From Mycobacterium terramassiliense (GTDB taxonomy: Bacteria; Actinomycetota; Actinomycetes; Mycobacteriales; Mycobacteriaceae): a DNA stretch of 64,000 nt. Below are positions 1 through 8,185 of this stretch, in pieces. The stretch is taken from the NCBI RefSeq assembly GCF_900157385.1, contig NZ_LT717701.1:965772-1029771 (forward strand). The letters run 5' to 3'. Each line of letters begins with the position of its first letter. Position 1 is the stretch's first letter. The position numbers and the translations under genes were made by a program. The notes beneath the pieces were generated by a model. It ran no database searches. It saw nothing but the letters and a program-made list of their open reading frames with translations, and was not told the DNA's origin.

Positions 1-408
1 TCAAAAATGAACTACTTCTAAACCAGCACCACCGCGCGGCGGAAGAGGCCGCGCCAAGGCCGGCGGTAGGTCGTCGCACTGGACGCGGTTTCGGCATCAC
101 GACCTTGCGTGGCGAAGCCGTGGTCGTTGGCGTCATTGCGGTGATCGTGGGTCAATCGTCGAATAGATTTGGCGGCCATAGCCTTTGGAAGGCGACCTGC
201 CAATTCACGCCTGCGATGACCGATGAGCACTGAAATTGGCGACGACGCCGTCTCTTTCGGTGCACACCGAGGTGGTCTGGCCTTATGGTCACGCTGACGG
301 TGCCGTGGGCTCGGTGACGGGCAGCAAGGCGGCTGCAGCCGAAGTTCCGCGGACAGGTCGATTGGCTCCGGCTGGTTTCATGGTTGTGCTCGGCTGAACC
401 CGTGGGGA
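1..408. other. Left edge, no recognisable gene
   Basis: I see no convincing gene here. A 70-codon open frame on the minus strand (18-230) has no recognisable motif and low-complexity Arg-rich sequence, so I do not call it. The stretch lies downstream of the leftward VapC-like gene and could hold its terminator or decayed mobile DNA. Confidence 0.4.
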
Positions 409-822
409 TCAGACGCCGACGATAGTCAGGAGGTCATCGAGCCCTCGGAAGTCATCGACGTTGCGCGTGTAGAGCGCAAGGTTGGCGGCCACTGCGGTGG
501 CGGCGATCAACAGATCCACGGCTCGGGGGCCACGTGCCTTGCGCCCCGCCGCGACGATCGCGGCGTAGATGCGTCCGTAGGCCCTCGCCGAGTCGCCATC
601 GAACGGCAGAGGATCAAAGCTGGCCTCGGCACGTTGTAGGCGATCTTGACGTCGTGCTCGCTCGTGCGCCTCGGCCGTCGCGTGAGGGCCGGCGGCAAGC
701 TCAGCCATGGTAAGGGCGCTGATAGCGAGTTCGATTGGGAGCTGCTCGGCGTCGATGTGATCCAGATCGATCACGACCGAGGTGTCAATGAGCCCCAGCG
801 GCGGACGAGGAGCCTCAGCCAC
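409..822 (-). CDS. VapC-like PIN-domain toxin ribonuclease
   Basis: This 137-aa protein has the size and acidic residues of a VapC ribonuclease: Asp13 in the N-terminal LIDTS strand, Glu41 in MAEL, Asp103 in AVDLLIAATA and Asp123/124 in RNVDDF. PIN-domain toxins cut structured RNA (tRNA or rRNA) in a metal-dependent way and are held inactive by a cognate antitoxin. It lies directly downstream of, and overlaps by 8 bp, a Phd/YefM-like antitoxin gene, the usual antitoxin-first order with translational coupling. All expected acidic residues are present, so I see no sign of inactivation. The RNA target cannot be read from the sequence. Confidence 0.88.
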   Translation of the reverse strand: MAEAPRPPLGLIDTSVVIDLDHIDAEQLPIELAISALTMAELAAGPHATAEAHERARRQDRLQRAEASFDPLPFDGDSARAYGRIYAAIVAAGRKARGPRAVDLLIAATAVAANLALYTRNVDDFRGLDDLLTIVGV

Positions 823-1069
823 GAGGCGTGATCTCCTGGCTGGCGGCCCGATCTAGATCCGCCCGGAACCGGTCGAACCCCACCCGCGGAGCGCCCCTGA
901 ACGCGGCGACGGCCGCCTCGGCGCTGATGAATCGGTTCCGGCGCAGTGGGGAGAGCTCGCCGACCAAGATTCCATTCCTGGTCACGACGAACGACTCGCC
1001 CTGGTCAAGCTGGCGCATTATCTCGCCGCTGTTATTGCGCAACTCCCGCTGAGTGATCTGTTTGGCCAT
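815..1069 (-). CDS. Phd/YefM-type antitoxin of the VapC pair
   Basis: An 84-aa protein starting MAKQITQRELRNNSGEIMRQ, the pattern of Phd/YefM antitoxin N-termini (ReLRnnsgeilr...v.rnGxxVgeLsP). The N-terminal part dimerises and binds the operon operator; the C-terminal tail (about residues 50-84, rich in Arg, Phe and Asp) would wrap around the toxin. I take the ATG at 1069; an in-frame upstream extension to 1102 adds eleven residues with no similarity to the family. The stop overlaps the toxin start by 8 bp. Repression by the antitoxin alone or with toxin is typical of the family and is inferred here. Confidence 0.85.
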   Translation of the reverse strand: MAKQITQRELRNNSGEIMRQLDQGESFVVTRNGILVGELSPLRRNRFISAEAAVAAFRGAPRVGFDRFRADLDRAASQEITPRG

Positions 1070-1250
1070 ACCGGAGTGTAGCACACGTGCTACGCAGCCC
1101 ATGCATGGTGGCGGCCATCTCGACGGCAGGTAGGCGTGGCATGGGCAACGGCGGGGCCGGCGTAGGTGGGCCGGCGTAGCGACGTGCCTGGACTTAGCCC
1201 CGCCCAGTGTGAGCCTCTGTGTCGCGTTGACGTGTCAGCTTCCACGGTTG

Positions 1251-1310
1251 ATCCGACTATAGTACGGTTATATCAACTAAAGTACGCTTAGACCAACTAT
1301 AATACGCTTA
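1251..1310. repeat. Three tandem 20-bp repeats upstream of NTase gene
   Basis: Three abutting 20-bp units at 1251-1270, 1271-1290 and 1291-1310 share the core CNACTANARTACGSTTA; units two and three are caactaaagtacgctta and caactataatacgctta. They are AT-rich islands in GC-rich DNA and end 27 bp before the preferred start of the next gene. Each unit also contains a TATAAT/TATAGT-like hexamer, so operator and promoter may coincide. The likely ligand is the winged-helix N-terminus of the downstream protein. This is inference from position and periodicity. Confidence 0.75.
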
Positions 1311-1337
1311 ACGTTGGGTGATCGCATGGAGGCTCCG

Positions 1338-1970
1338 ATGCAGTTGAACCGACCTTTCGCCACAGTGACCCCGACCCTCGATGGCGATGTGTTGACAATC
1401 TTGGCGACGCACAATGCCGCATTCACGACCGGCCAGATCCATCGAATCCTGGATGGCTTCTCCGAGGAAGGGATACGCAAGGTCCTCGCGAGGCTCGTCC
1501 TCCAGGGCGTGGTTCTGGCCGATCGAGTGGGTAACGCGTTTGTCTATCGACTCAACTCCGAGCATCTTGCGGCAGAGCCGATCAAAGCACTAGCGCGGCT
1601 GACAAGCACATTCTTTTCTCGCCTTGAGCAACGCCTCGACGGCTGGGATCAACCGCCGGCATACGCGGCGGTTTTTGGATCCGCGGCGACGGGCCGGATG
1701 ACGCTGCACAGCGACGTCGACATCTTCTTGGTACGTGGTAGGGATGCGACAGAGAGCATTTGGTCACGCCGTGTCGGCGAGCTCACGACCGCGGTGACTG
1801 AATGGACAGGCAACGATGCGCGCGTTGTCGAGTTCACGATCGACGAGCTGCGTCGTTCGGGTACCGAGCCCATGGTCCGCGATGTCGTAGAACACGGCCT
1901 CACCGTGGCCGGTTCACGAGCGTGGTTAGTTAAGCAACTCCGAGCGATTCCGAAGAAAGATCGAGCATGA
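1338..1970 (+). CDS. Winged-helix + nucleotidyltransferase (MNT-type) protein, putative antitoxin
   Basis: From the preferred ATG at 1338 the protein has 210 aa. Residues about 10-70 look like a winged-helix DNA-binding domain (DVLTILATHNAAFTTGQIHRI, then an IRKVLARLVLQGVV recognition region). Residues about 105-135 carry the polymerase-beta-type nucleotidyltransferase signature GSAATGRMTLHSDVDIFLV, with GS and the DxD metal ligands intact. MNT-type proteins pair with HEPN toxins and often inactivate them by nucleotidylation. GGAGG at 1328-1332 sits 5 nt before ATG 1338, which decides the start over TTG 1314 and ATG 1326. The next gene overlaps by ATGA (1967-1970). The 20-bp repeats just upstream suggest autoregulation. 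Confidence 0.75.
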   Translation: MQLNRPFATVTPTLDGDVLTILATHNAAFTTGQIHRILDGFSEEGIRKVLARLVLQGVVLADRVGNAFVYRLNSEHLAAEPIKALARLTSTFFSRLEQRLDGWDQPPAYAAVFGSAATGRMTLHSDVDIFLVRGRDATESIWSRRVGELTTAVTEWTGNDARVVEFTIDELRRSGTEPMVRDVVEHGLTVAGSRAWLVKQLRAIPKKDRA

Positions 1971-2371
1971 TGACCAGGCGCACGAGGCAGTGCTCCGAAG
2001 CCGTCCGGGTGGGCCGGCTGAAGAAGGCGACCGAGTTCCACGATGCCGCTGTGCTCATCGAAGACGACGCGCCGAACGCGGCGGTAGATCTATTCGTTGA
2101 CGCCGGTATCGCTGCTGCAGACGCCATATGTTGTTGTCGACTGGGCGTGTACTCCGCCGGCGAGAGTCACAATGAGGCGATCGCCTTGTTGGAAAAGGCG
2201 GAGCGTGACGTAGCAAGGCACCTCCAAACCCTGCTGAACCTGAAGTCCAAAGTCGCATACTCCCACCAACCGGTGACCACGGACGATCGCAAGAAGGCCG
2301 GTCGGGCGGCCTCGAAATTGGTCGAGGTCGCCCGCCGCGTCGCACAGCCTGAGACCCGCCAAGGCGGATGA
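1967..2371 (+). CDS. Small helical protein, HEPN-like partner of the nucleotidyltransferase
   Basis: A 134-aa, mostly helical protein coupled to the nucleotidyltransferase gene by an ATGA overlap. Segments such as LKKATEFHDAAVLIE and AVDLFVDAGIAAADAICCCRLG resemble the first helices of HEPN-fold proteins. I do not find the catalytic R-x4-6-H motif of HEPN ribonucleases, so it may be a divergent or catalytically inactive member, or act by another route. Position and size fit the toxin half of an MNT/HEPN-like module. The fold assignment rests on helix pattern and context only. Confidence 0.6.
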   Translation: MMTRRTRQCSEAVRVGRLKKATEFHDAAVLIEDDAPNAAVDLFVDAGIAAADAICCCRLGVYSAGESHNEAIALLEKAERDVARHLQTLLNLKSKVAYSHQPVTTDDRKKAGRAASKLVEVARRVAQPETRQGG

Positions 2372-2422
2372 CCGCTCGCCTATGCTAGAACCCGTTTCAG
2401 TTTCGGCGTGAAGGGACGCGGC

Positions 2423-3253
2423 GTGCAGCTATCTTTCGACAACCGGACGTACCTGGTGACCGGTGGTGGCAGCGGGATCGGCAAAGGGGTCGCCGCCGGG
2501 CTGGTGGCGTCCGGCGCCTCCGTCATGATCGTCGGCCGCAACCCCGATCGGCTGGCGGCCGCCGTCAAGGACATCGAGGTGCTCAAGGCCAATGGCTCGG
2601 TTCGGTATGAGCCCGCCGACATCACCAACGAGGACGAAGCGGCCCGCGCGGTCGACGCCGCCACGGCCTGGCACGGCCGGCTCCACGGCGTGGTGCATTG
2701 CGCGGGCGGGTCGGAGACCATCGGGCCGATCACCCAGATCGACTCGGAGGCCTGGCGTCGCACGGTCGACCTGAACGTCAACGGCACCATGTACGTGCTC
2801 AAGCACGCCGCCCGCGAGCTGGTGCGCGGCGGCGGCGGATCGTTCGTCGGGATCTCCTCGATCGCGGCCAGCAACACCCACCGGTGGTTCGGCGCCTACG
2901 GCGTCACCAAGTCGGCCGTCGACCACATGATGCAGCTCGCCGCCGACGAACTCGGCCCCTCCTGGGTCCGGGTCAACAGCATCCGTCCGGGCCTGATCCG
3001 CACGGATCTGGTCGTGCCCATCACGCAGTCACCCGAGCTGAGCGCGGACTACCGGCAGTGCACGCCGCTGCCGCGGGTGGGCGAGGTCGAGGACGTCGCC
3101 AACCTGGCGATGTTCTTGCTGTCCGACGCGGCTAGCTGGATCACCGGGCAGTGCATCAACGTCGACGGCGGCCACATCCTGCGCCGCGGCCCGGACTTCT
3201 CGGCGATGCTGGAACCGGTGTTCGGCGCCGAGGGATTACGCGGAGTGGTCTGA
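2423..3253 (+). CDS. Short-chain dehydrogenase/reductase
   Basis: A 276-aa classical SDR. The N-terminus has the cofactor motif TGGGSGIG, then NRNPDRL after the second strand (Arg favours NADP(H)), an HCAGG segment in place of NNAG, and the catalytic Ser with YGVTK (Tyr-x3-Lys) around residues 150-170; the C-terminal ITGQCINVDGG is typical. AAGGGA at 2411-2416 precedes GTG 2423 by 6 nt and sets the start; GTG 2408 is also in frame. The gene runs 18 bp into the convergent next gene. The substrate is unknown; such SDRs in mycobacteria often act on acyl or steroid alcohols. Confidence 0.9.
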   Translation: MQLSFDNRTYLVTGGGSGIGKGVAAGLVASGASVMIVGRNPDRLAAAVKDIEVLKANGSVRYEPADITNEDEAARAVDAATAWHGRLHGVVHCAGGSETIGPITQIDSEAWRRTVDLNVNGTMYVLKHAARELVRGGGGSFVGISSIAASNTHRWFGAYGVTKSAVDHMMQLAADELGPSWVRVNSIRPGLIRTDLVVPITQSPELSADYRQCTPLPRVGEVEDVANLAMFLLSDAASWITGQCINVDGGHILRRGPDFSAMLEPVFGAEGLRGVV

Positions 3254-4126
3254 GCTTCCGGCGTCCCGGGCGGAGAGGGTGGCGAGGGCCGACCAGTCCA
3301 GGTGCCCGCCGCCGGTCGCCACCAGGGTGAGGAAGCGGTCGCGCAGCAGGCTGGCCACCGGCAGCGGCACCTCCAGCTGCTCGCCGGCCGCGAGCACCAG
3401 CCGGACGTCCTTGAGGCCCAGGCTCGCCGCGAAGCCGGCCGGCTCGAACTCCTGACGCGCGATCAGCCCGCCGTAGGTCTGATAGGCCGGCGCGGCGAAC
3501 AACGTCGACGTGAGGATGTCGACGTACTGCTGCCTGTCGATACCGGCCTTGGACACCAGCGCCACGGCCTCGGCGATCGTTTCGATCGCCGACGCGAGCA
3601 GGAAGTTGCCGCTCAGCTTCACCAGGTTGGCGGTGTGCGGCTGCTCGGACACCACAAAGGTGCGCTGGCCGATCGCGTCGAACAGTTGAGACAACGGCTG
3701 CAGCACCTCCGGAGCGCCCGCCGCGATCACGAAAAGCTGTGCGGCAGTGGCCGCTTCGGGCCTACCGAACACCGGCGCGGCGGCGTAGCGCTGGCCGGCT
3801 TCGGCGTGCGCGGCGGCAAGGCGCTCCGACAGCGCGACGCTGATGGTGCTCGACGACACGTGCGTGGCCCCCGCGGGCAGCGAGGCCGCGATCCCGTCCG
3901 GGCCGAGCGTGACGGCCGCCACGGCCCGGTCGTCGGCCAGCATGGTGAACACCACCTCGGCGCGGCACGCCTCGGCCACGGTGCGCGCCGCGGTCGCGCC
4001 GCGCTGCACGAGGGCCTGCGCCTTGTCGGGGGAGCGGTTGTAGACGGTGACGCGGTGACCCGCGCCGATCAGGTTCGCCGCCATGCCCCGGCCCATGTTT
4101 CCCAGGCCGATGAATCCGATGTCCAT
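3236..4126 (-). CDS. NAD(P)-dependent 3-hydroxyisobutyrate dehydrogenase-family oxidoreductase
   Basis: A 296-aa beta-hydroxyacid dehydrogenase. The N-terminus MDIGFIGLGNMGRGMAANL carries the GxGxxG Rossmann signature, followed by VYNRSPDKA, which favours NADP(H). The catalytic Lys sits in ANLVKLSGNFLLASAIE, and the C-terminal half is the all-helical dimer domain with GLKDVRLVLAAGEQ. Members reduce or oxidise small beta-hydroxyacids or semialdehydes. ATG 4126 is the start, because everything in the longer open frame upstream belongs to the antisense of the divergent SDR gene. The 19-bp gap to the SDR start at 4146 suggests a shared divergent promoter region. Confidence 0.88.
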   Translation of the reverse strand: MDIGFIGLGNMGRGMAANLIGAGHRVTVYNRSPDKAQALVQRGATAARTVAEACRAEVVFTMLADDRAVAAVTLGPDGIAASLPAGATHVSSSTISVALSERLAAAHAEAGQRYAAAPVFGRPEAATAAQLFVIAAGAPEVLQPLSQLFDAIGQRTFVVSEQPHTANLVKLSGNFLLASAIETIAEAVALVSKAGIDRQQYVDILTSTLFAAPAYQTYGGLIARQEFEPAGFAASLGLKDVRLVLAAGEQLEVPLPVASLLRDRFLTLVATGGGHLDWSALATLSARDAGSSDHSA

Positions 4127-4145
4127 GCCATACACTCTGCCTTCT

Positions 4146-4937
4146 ATGAAGCGACTCGAGGGCACGCGGATCCTGGTGACCGGCGCCGCGTCGGGGATCG
4201 GCCAGGCGACCGCGCTGCGGTTGCTCGACGAGGGCGCCGCCGTGGTGGCCTCCGACGTCGCCGAGGACGGCCTGGCCCGGACCAAGGCGCTGGCGGATGA
4301 GGCCGCGACCGCCGACCGCCTCACCACCATGGCGATGGACGTGGCCGACGAGGAGTCGGTGATCGACGGCGTCCGCCGGGCCGTCCAGATCCTCGGCGGC
4401 CTGGATTCGCTGGTCAACGCGGCCGGTATCCTGCGCGCCGCGCACACGCACGAGACCAGCCTCGAACTGTGGAATCGGATCGTCGGCATCAACCTGACCG
4501 GGACCTTCCTCGTGGTCCGCGAGGCGCTCGGTGCCCTGCTGGCGAATCCGCGCAGCGCGATCGTGAACTTCAGCTCGACGTCGGCGTCGTTCGCCCATCC
4601 ATACATGGCGGCCTACGCGGCGAGCAAGGGCGGAATCCAGGCCTTCACGCATTCGTTGGCACTCGAATACGCCAAACAGGGACTGCGCGCGGCGTGCGTG
4701 GCGCCGGGCAGCATCAAGTCCGGAATCACCGATGCCACCGGGGGATACATTCCCGAAGACGCTGACTGGTCACTGTTCCCCAGGCTCATGCCCATCCTGC
4801 CCACCACTGTCGAATCCAGCGGGGCGGGAATGGCCGAGCCCAGTGCGATCGCCGGCGTCATCGCCATGCTGGTGTCCGAAGACGGCGCCTGGATCACCGG
4901 CACCGAAATCCGCATCGACGGCGGCACGCACGCCTGA
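4146..4937 (+). CDS. Short-chain dehydrogenase/reductase
   Basis: A 263-aa classical SDR starting MKRLEGTRILVTGAASGIG. It has the glycine motif TGAASGIG, SDVAEDG after beta-2 (Asp favours NAD(H)), an acidic MDVADEES strand, VNAAGI, and the catalytic set FSSTSASFAHPYMAAYAASKGG with Tyr-x3-Lys; it ends ITGTEIRIDGGTHA. Divergent from the hydroxyisobutyrate-dehydrogenase-like gene with 19 bp between starts, so the two are probably regulated together. The substrate is unknown. An in-frame extension upstream to 4083 lies inside the divergent gene and is rejected. Confidence 0.9.
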   Translation: MKRLEGTRILVTGAASGIGQATALRLLDEGAAVVASDVAEDGLARTKALADEAATADRLTTMAMDVADEESVIDGVRRAVQILGGLDSLVNAAGILRAAHTHETSLELWNRIVGINLTGTFLVVREALGALLANPRSAIVNFSSTSASFAHPYMAAYAASKGGIQAFTHSLALEYAKQGLRAACVAPGSIKSGITDATGGYIPEDADWSLFPRLMPILPTTVESSGAGMAEPSAIAGVIAMLVSEDGAWITGTEIRIDGGTHA

Positions 4938-5005
4938 GTCGACTCGCTGCGGGCCTCACGTGGCACGGCGAGAAAAGCGGGCCGGGACGGTTCCGCTTGT
5001 GCAGG

Positions 5006-5248
5006 CTATGTCGGGTTGGGATTTCGCCAGTCGGCGAAGCGGATGTCGCCACTCGGATCGGCGGCGTCGCGCTCGAGTTCTTCGATGTAGCCCGGCTGGT
5101 TCCTGAGCGCGTCCTCTAGGGCAGTACGCACGACGGCCGGAGTGAGGGTGACAGTGCCATCCGGGCTGGTGGTGACCAGATAGACGCTATGTTGCGCGGC
5201 CTTAGGGAGTGTGATTCGCCGACGGCTGTCAACTTCGATTAGCTCCAT
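5006..5248 (-). CDS. Small AbrB/SpoVT-like protein, possible antitoxin
   Basis: An 80-aa protein starting MELIEVDSRRRITLPKAA. The segment with RRRITLPK resembles the swapped-hairpin AbrB/MazE DNA-binding fold (Vd.kgRitlPk), followed by a strand SPDGTVTLTPAVV and an acidic helical tail (ALEDALRNQPGYIEELERD) like antitoxin tails. A GGGAG lies about 9 nt upstream of ATG 5248. It is divergent from the 96-aa ORF at 5413. AbrB-type antitoxins bind their own promoter; whether this one has a toxin partner is open. The family assignment is tentative. Confidence 0.55.
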   Translation of the reverse strand: MELIEVDSRRRITLPKAAQHSVYLVTTSPDGTVTLTPAVVRTALEDALRNQPGYIEELERDAADPSGDIRFADWRNPNPT

Positions 5249-5412
5249 GGGTTCGCTCCCTTGACGCGGGTTCATTCCCGCGATTTTCATCCGCTGCAGC
5301 TCCACTATAGGTTTCCAACACCCTATCGGTCCAATGGGTAAAATGGGTGTCGGGGTATCGGGGAAATCGGGTGTTAGGCTGAGGGGTCATTCGGCATCGA
5401 AAGGCGCCCTCC

Positions 5413-5703
5413 TTGCCTCTTTCCTTCGCACCGGTTGCAGCGGACCGCTGGCGGTCCCTGGCCGGCAGCACGCACCACTACGAACGAGCGGTTCGCGCGG
5501 CCATTACCCCGATTCTGGAAGATCTCGATGCGCATCCTGAGTTGCACCGAGTCGGGGCCAGCCAGTTCCGGACAACGCCGACTACCTGGGCGCGCACCGT
5601 GGACGTCGGCGAAGGGGCGAGTTGGATGGTTGTCTGGACGACCGGCGAGACTGCCGGTGATATTCGGATTCTGCGCATCGAACCCGCTCCGTCCATGAGT
5701 TGA
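5413..5703 (+). CDS. Hypothetical 96-aa protein
   Basis: A 96-residue open frame from a TTG at 5413 with an AAAGGCG sequence a few bases upstream. The product is not recognised. It has a helical N-terminal half (RWRSLAGSTHHYERAVRAAITPILEDL) and a strand-rich C-terminal half (GASWMVVWTTGETAGDIRILRIEP), a layout seen in small RelE-like or nuclease-type proteins but without diagnostic residues. It is divergent from the AbrB-like gene with 164 bp between them, so it could be a partner or unrelated. The low-confidence start and short length make this a tentative gene. Confidence 0.4.
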   Translation: MPLSFAPVAADRWRSLAGSTHHYERAVRAAITPILEDLDAHPELHRVGASQFRTTPTTWARTVDVGEGASWMVVWTTGETAGDIRILRIEPAPSMS

Positions 5704-5763
5704 GATCCCTGCGGGAGTAACGGAAGCCTTAGGCGCGTCGCCGGCTTTGCCGAGGCTCAACGC

Positions 5764-7308
5764 CTAGTTGACGCACGGTACCCCGCCGCCGTCGATCGGT
5801 TTCCCCTGATCGGGCGTCGGGTAGGTAGTGGCGGCGCCGTTGTAGTAGTACGTGTTCGACTTGCTGGTCGTCGTGTCGTCCATCGTGGTGTCGTCCTGGA
5901 CGGGCATCGAGAAGTTGGTGTCCACGGTCACGCGGATGTGCCCGGGCTGCACGGCGGCGTTGGGCTGCTTGGGCGCATCGAGCCCGAGCAGGGTTGCCAC
6001 GTTACGCGCGTCGGTCTCCGCGCCGGCGCCGTACGCGATGGTGGTGGCGGTCGGTTCACCCGAATTGCGGTCGCGCACTTGACCCGCGGTGTAGCCGCGC
6101 TTCTTCAGGGCGCGGGACACCTCGGTGGCGAGCCCGCTCATGCTGCCGGCATTAATCACGTCGACGACGGTTGACGGGTTGGGTTTGGCGGCGGTGGTGG
6201 CGGCCGTGGTCGACGCCTGTGGCGCGCCGATCGCCTCGGCCACCTCGGCCTTGATCGCCGCCGGGTCGATGATGTTCACGTCCTGGCCGTCGATGTTGTC
6301 GTAGCGCACGACGGGCAGCGTCCGGAATTCGACGTTGCCGCTGGAGAACAGCGTGCCCAGGCGCTGAATCAGTTCCTCGTCCCAGCCGGACGACAGGACC
6401 ACATCCTTGCGCGCCACCGCCATCAGGCTCTTGAGCTTGTCGATGTTGGTGAAGGTGCCCGAGGCCTGCAGCTCCTGCATGACCGACGAGATGAACGCCT
6501 GCTGCCGGTGGGTGCGGTCCAGGTCCCCGTTTTCCAGGCCGTGCCGCTGCCGAACGAACGAAAGCGCTTGGGAGGCATCCAGTCTCTGCCGCCCGGCCGG
6601 GAAGTCGGCGCCCGAATACGAGTCGTAGACAGCGTGATTCAGGCAGACGTCCACGCCGCCCAGCGATTGGGCCAAGTCGTAGAAACCGGCCAAGTTGACC
6701 TCGGCGAAATAGTCGATCGGAACGCCGGTGAGGCTGCGCACCGCGCGCAGGGTCGCCGCCCGGCCCGCCTCCCGGCCCTTCGTCTCGAGTTCCTTCTGGC
6801 TGTAGGTGCCCTGATTGGCGAGCTTGTTGGCGACGTATTGCTTGGTAAGTCCGTACGCCTCTTTGATTTTGATGTGGTTGTATCCGGGGACCCCGCTGAA
6901 CGCCACCCAGTCGTCGCGGGGAATGGAGAAGGCGACGACCTTGTTGTCGGCGCCGATGTGCACCAGGATCAGCGTGTTGGTGTTGTAGCCGCCGTCGTCG
7001 GAATCGCCGGCGTGCAAGTGCTTGAGGATCGACCACGGCAGGTCGTTGCCGTCCTGGTCTTTGCGCGAGTCGAGCCCGATGAGCAAGATGTTCATGTTGT
7101 CCCCGCTGGAGCGCGGGTCCTCCGGGGACAGCGCGTCGGAGACCGTGATGCCGCCGAGCGCGCCGTGGGCCACGTAGTACCCGGCCCCGGTCATCAGCAC
7201 GGCCCCCACCGACACCAGCGCCATCAAGCCCCGCGCCAGTCCCCTGCGAAGGCGCGACGGCGGGGCGGCGGCGCGGTGGCGATGATAGGCACCGCCGGAG
7301 GGTGCCAT
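5764..7308 (-). CDS. LytR-CpsA-Psr (LCP) family cell-wall ligase
   Basis: A 514-aa membrane-anchored protein. A basic N-terminus is followed by one membrane segment around residues 30-48 (LMALVSVGAVLMTGAGYYVA). The LCP catalytic domain lies at about 70-330: NILLIGLDSR, DTLILVHI-type strand (TNTLILVHIGADNKVVAFSIPRD) with conserved Arg/Asp, GVPIDYFAEVNLAGFYDLAQSLGGVDVCL, and ALSFVRQRHGLENGDLDRTHRQQAFI. Residues about 380-470 match the LytR_C domain. LCP enzymes transfer polyprenyl-phosphate-linked glycans; in mycobacteria they join arabinogalactan to peptidoglycan (Lcp1/CpsA of M. tuberculosis). ATG 7308 has GAGGA upstream. Which paralogue this is I cannot say. Confidence 0.93.
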   Translation of the reverse strand: MAPSGGAYHRHRAAAPPSRLRRGLARGLMALVSVGAVLMTGAGYYVAHGALGGITVSDALSPEDPRSSGDNMNILLIGLDSRKDQDGNDLPWSILKHLHAGDSDDGGYNTNTLILVHIGADNKVVAFSIPRDDWVAFSGVPGYNHIKIKEAYGLTKQYVANKLANQGTYSQKELETKGREAGRAATLRAVRSLTGVPIDYFAEVNLAGFYDLAQSLGGVDVCLNHAVYDSYSGADFPAGRQRLDASQALSFVRQRHGLENGDLDRTHRQQAFISSVMQELQASGTFTNIDKLKSLMAVARKDVVLSSGWDEELIQRLGTLFSSGNVEFRTLPVVRYDNIDGQDVNIIDPAAIKAEVAEAIGAPQASTTAATTAAKPNPSTVVDVINAGSMSGLATEVSRALKKRGYTAGQVRDRNSGEPTATTIAYGAGAETDARNVATLLGLDAPKQPNAAVQPGHIRVTVDTNFSMPVQDDTTMDDTTTSKSNTYYYNGAATTYPTPDQGKPIDGGGVPCVN

Positions 7309-8185
7309 CAAAGTCCTCGCGCTTTCACCAGCGCACCACCCATCACCGCAACGGCGGTTTGCGGTGATGTCGCTTGCAGCATGCCGTCAAGTATGCGTGA
7401 GCTTGCTGTGATCCCCCCAATTCAGCGGGTGGATGTAACGAGGCTCACCCGCGCGGAGCGGGGCGCATTTCACCGGGCCGGCCCGGGTCCTACCAGCGTT
7501 TTTGGCCACAATTGCGGCGCGTGCTGTCGGGGATAGCGAGCCCAACTTGTCACCGAACCGATGCCATCCCGCGGCACCTGGCGGCTTCAGGCGGGTCTGA
7601 GCTGCCAGCCGTTCGTATCGGGCCTCGGTGATGCGTCATGGGGGCCGTGCCGTGGTCAGTGGGCGTCAGCTCGATCGCGCGCCGGCGGCACGCGGGACCG
7701 GGAGGCAACCGGATGGTTTTCGAGTGGCCTGGTCGCACTCCATGGTATTTAAAACTGAAACTATTTCCAACGTATGCCATCCTGCAAACGCCGTTTCGTC
7801 CCCGCGGGCCGCGGACGGTCCACGTTGTTTACCCATCGAAGTTGGTTGTGCGGCAGTGTGTTTCGGGGCCGGGAGCCCTACTCGCGGGTAATTTCGCGTT
7901 GAAATTTGCTATCCGTCCTGCGTGTTCGCCAGCTCGCCGCAGCATAGGCAGTGATCAGCGCCGCAGTCAGAATCGTTACGTTGCTGGCCGCGGAAGTCAT
8001 GGAACGGCTTTATTGAATTGTTCCAAGCCGCACCAGATTCCGAGCCTGTTTCGGGTACCGTGCAGCCCACGTCAGATCGACGCCAGTTGCGATTATTGGA
8101 GGGCGGCGGAAATCGTCCGTGCATTGTGCCTTCCGATTGCCCGCGACCTAGATGACTCCTTCCCCGACCTGAAAACCGTTAAGGC
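7309..8185. other. Intergenic region, no recognised gene
   Basis: Between the LCP gene and the first TetR gene there is 877 bp with no gene I can support. A 183-codon open frame (7638-8189, plus) shows no family features. The right part is clearly richer in A/T than the flanks and holds an inverted-repeat motif (7884-7909) shared with the region upstream of mas, suggesting a regulatory region for the TetR gene or transferred DNA. Confidence 0.5.
7884..7909 (-). promoter_or_regulatory. 26-bp inverted-repeat motif shared with mas upstream region
   Basis: At 7890-7906 the sequence is a perfect inverted repeat AATTTC-5 nt-GAAATT. The surrounding 26 bp match 27580-27605 (opposite orientation) at 23 of 26 positions. 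The copy here is 277 bp upstream of a TetR gene; the other is 288 bp upstream of mas, whose operon ends in a paralogous TetR gene. Dyad length and context fit a TetR operator, but this is inference. Confidence 0.55.

Noticed and set aside
1251..1310. Iteron-like plasmid origin
   Set aside because: Three 20-bp repeats could suggest iterons, but there is no Rep gene, and the next gene is a winged-helix NTase whose operator they probably are.
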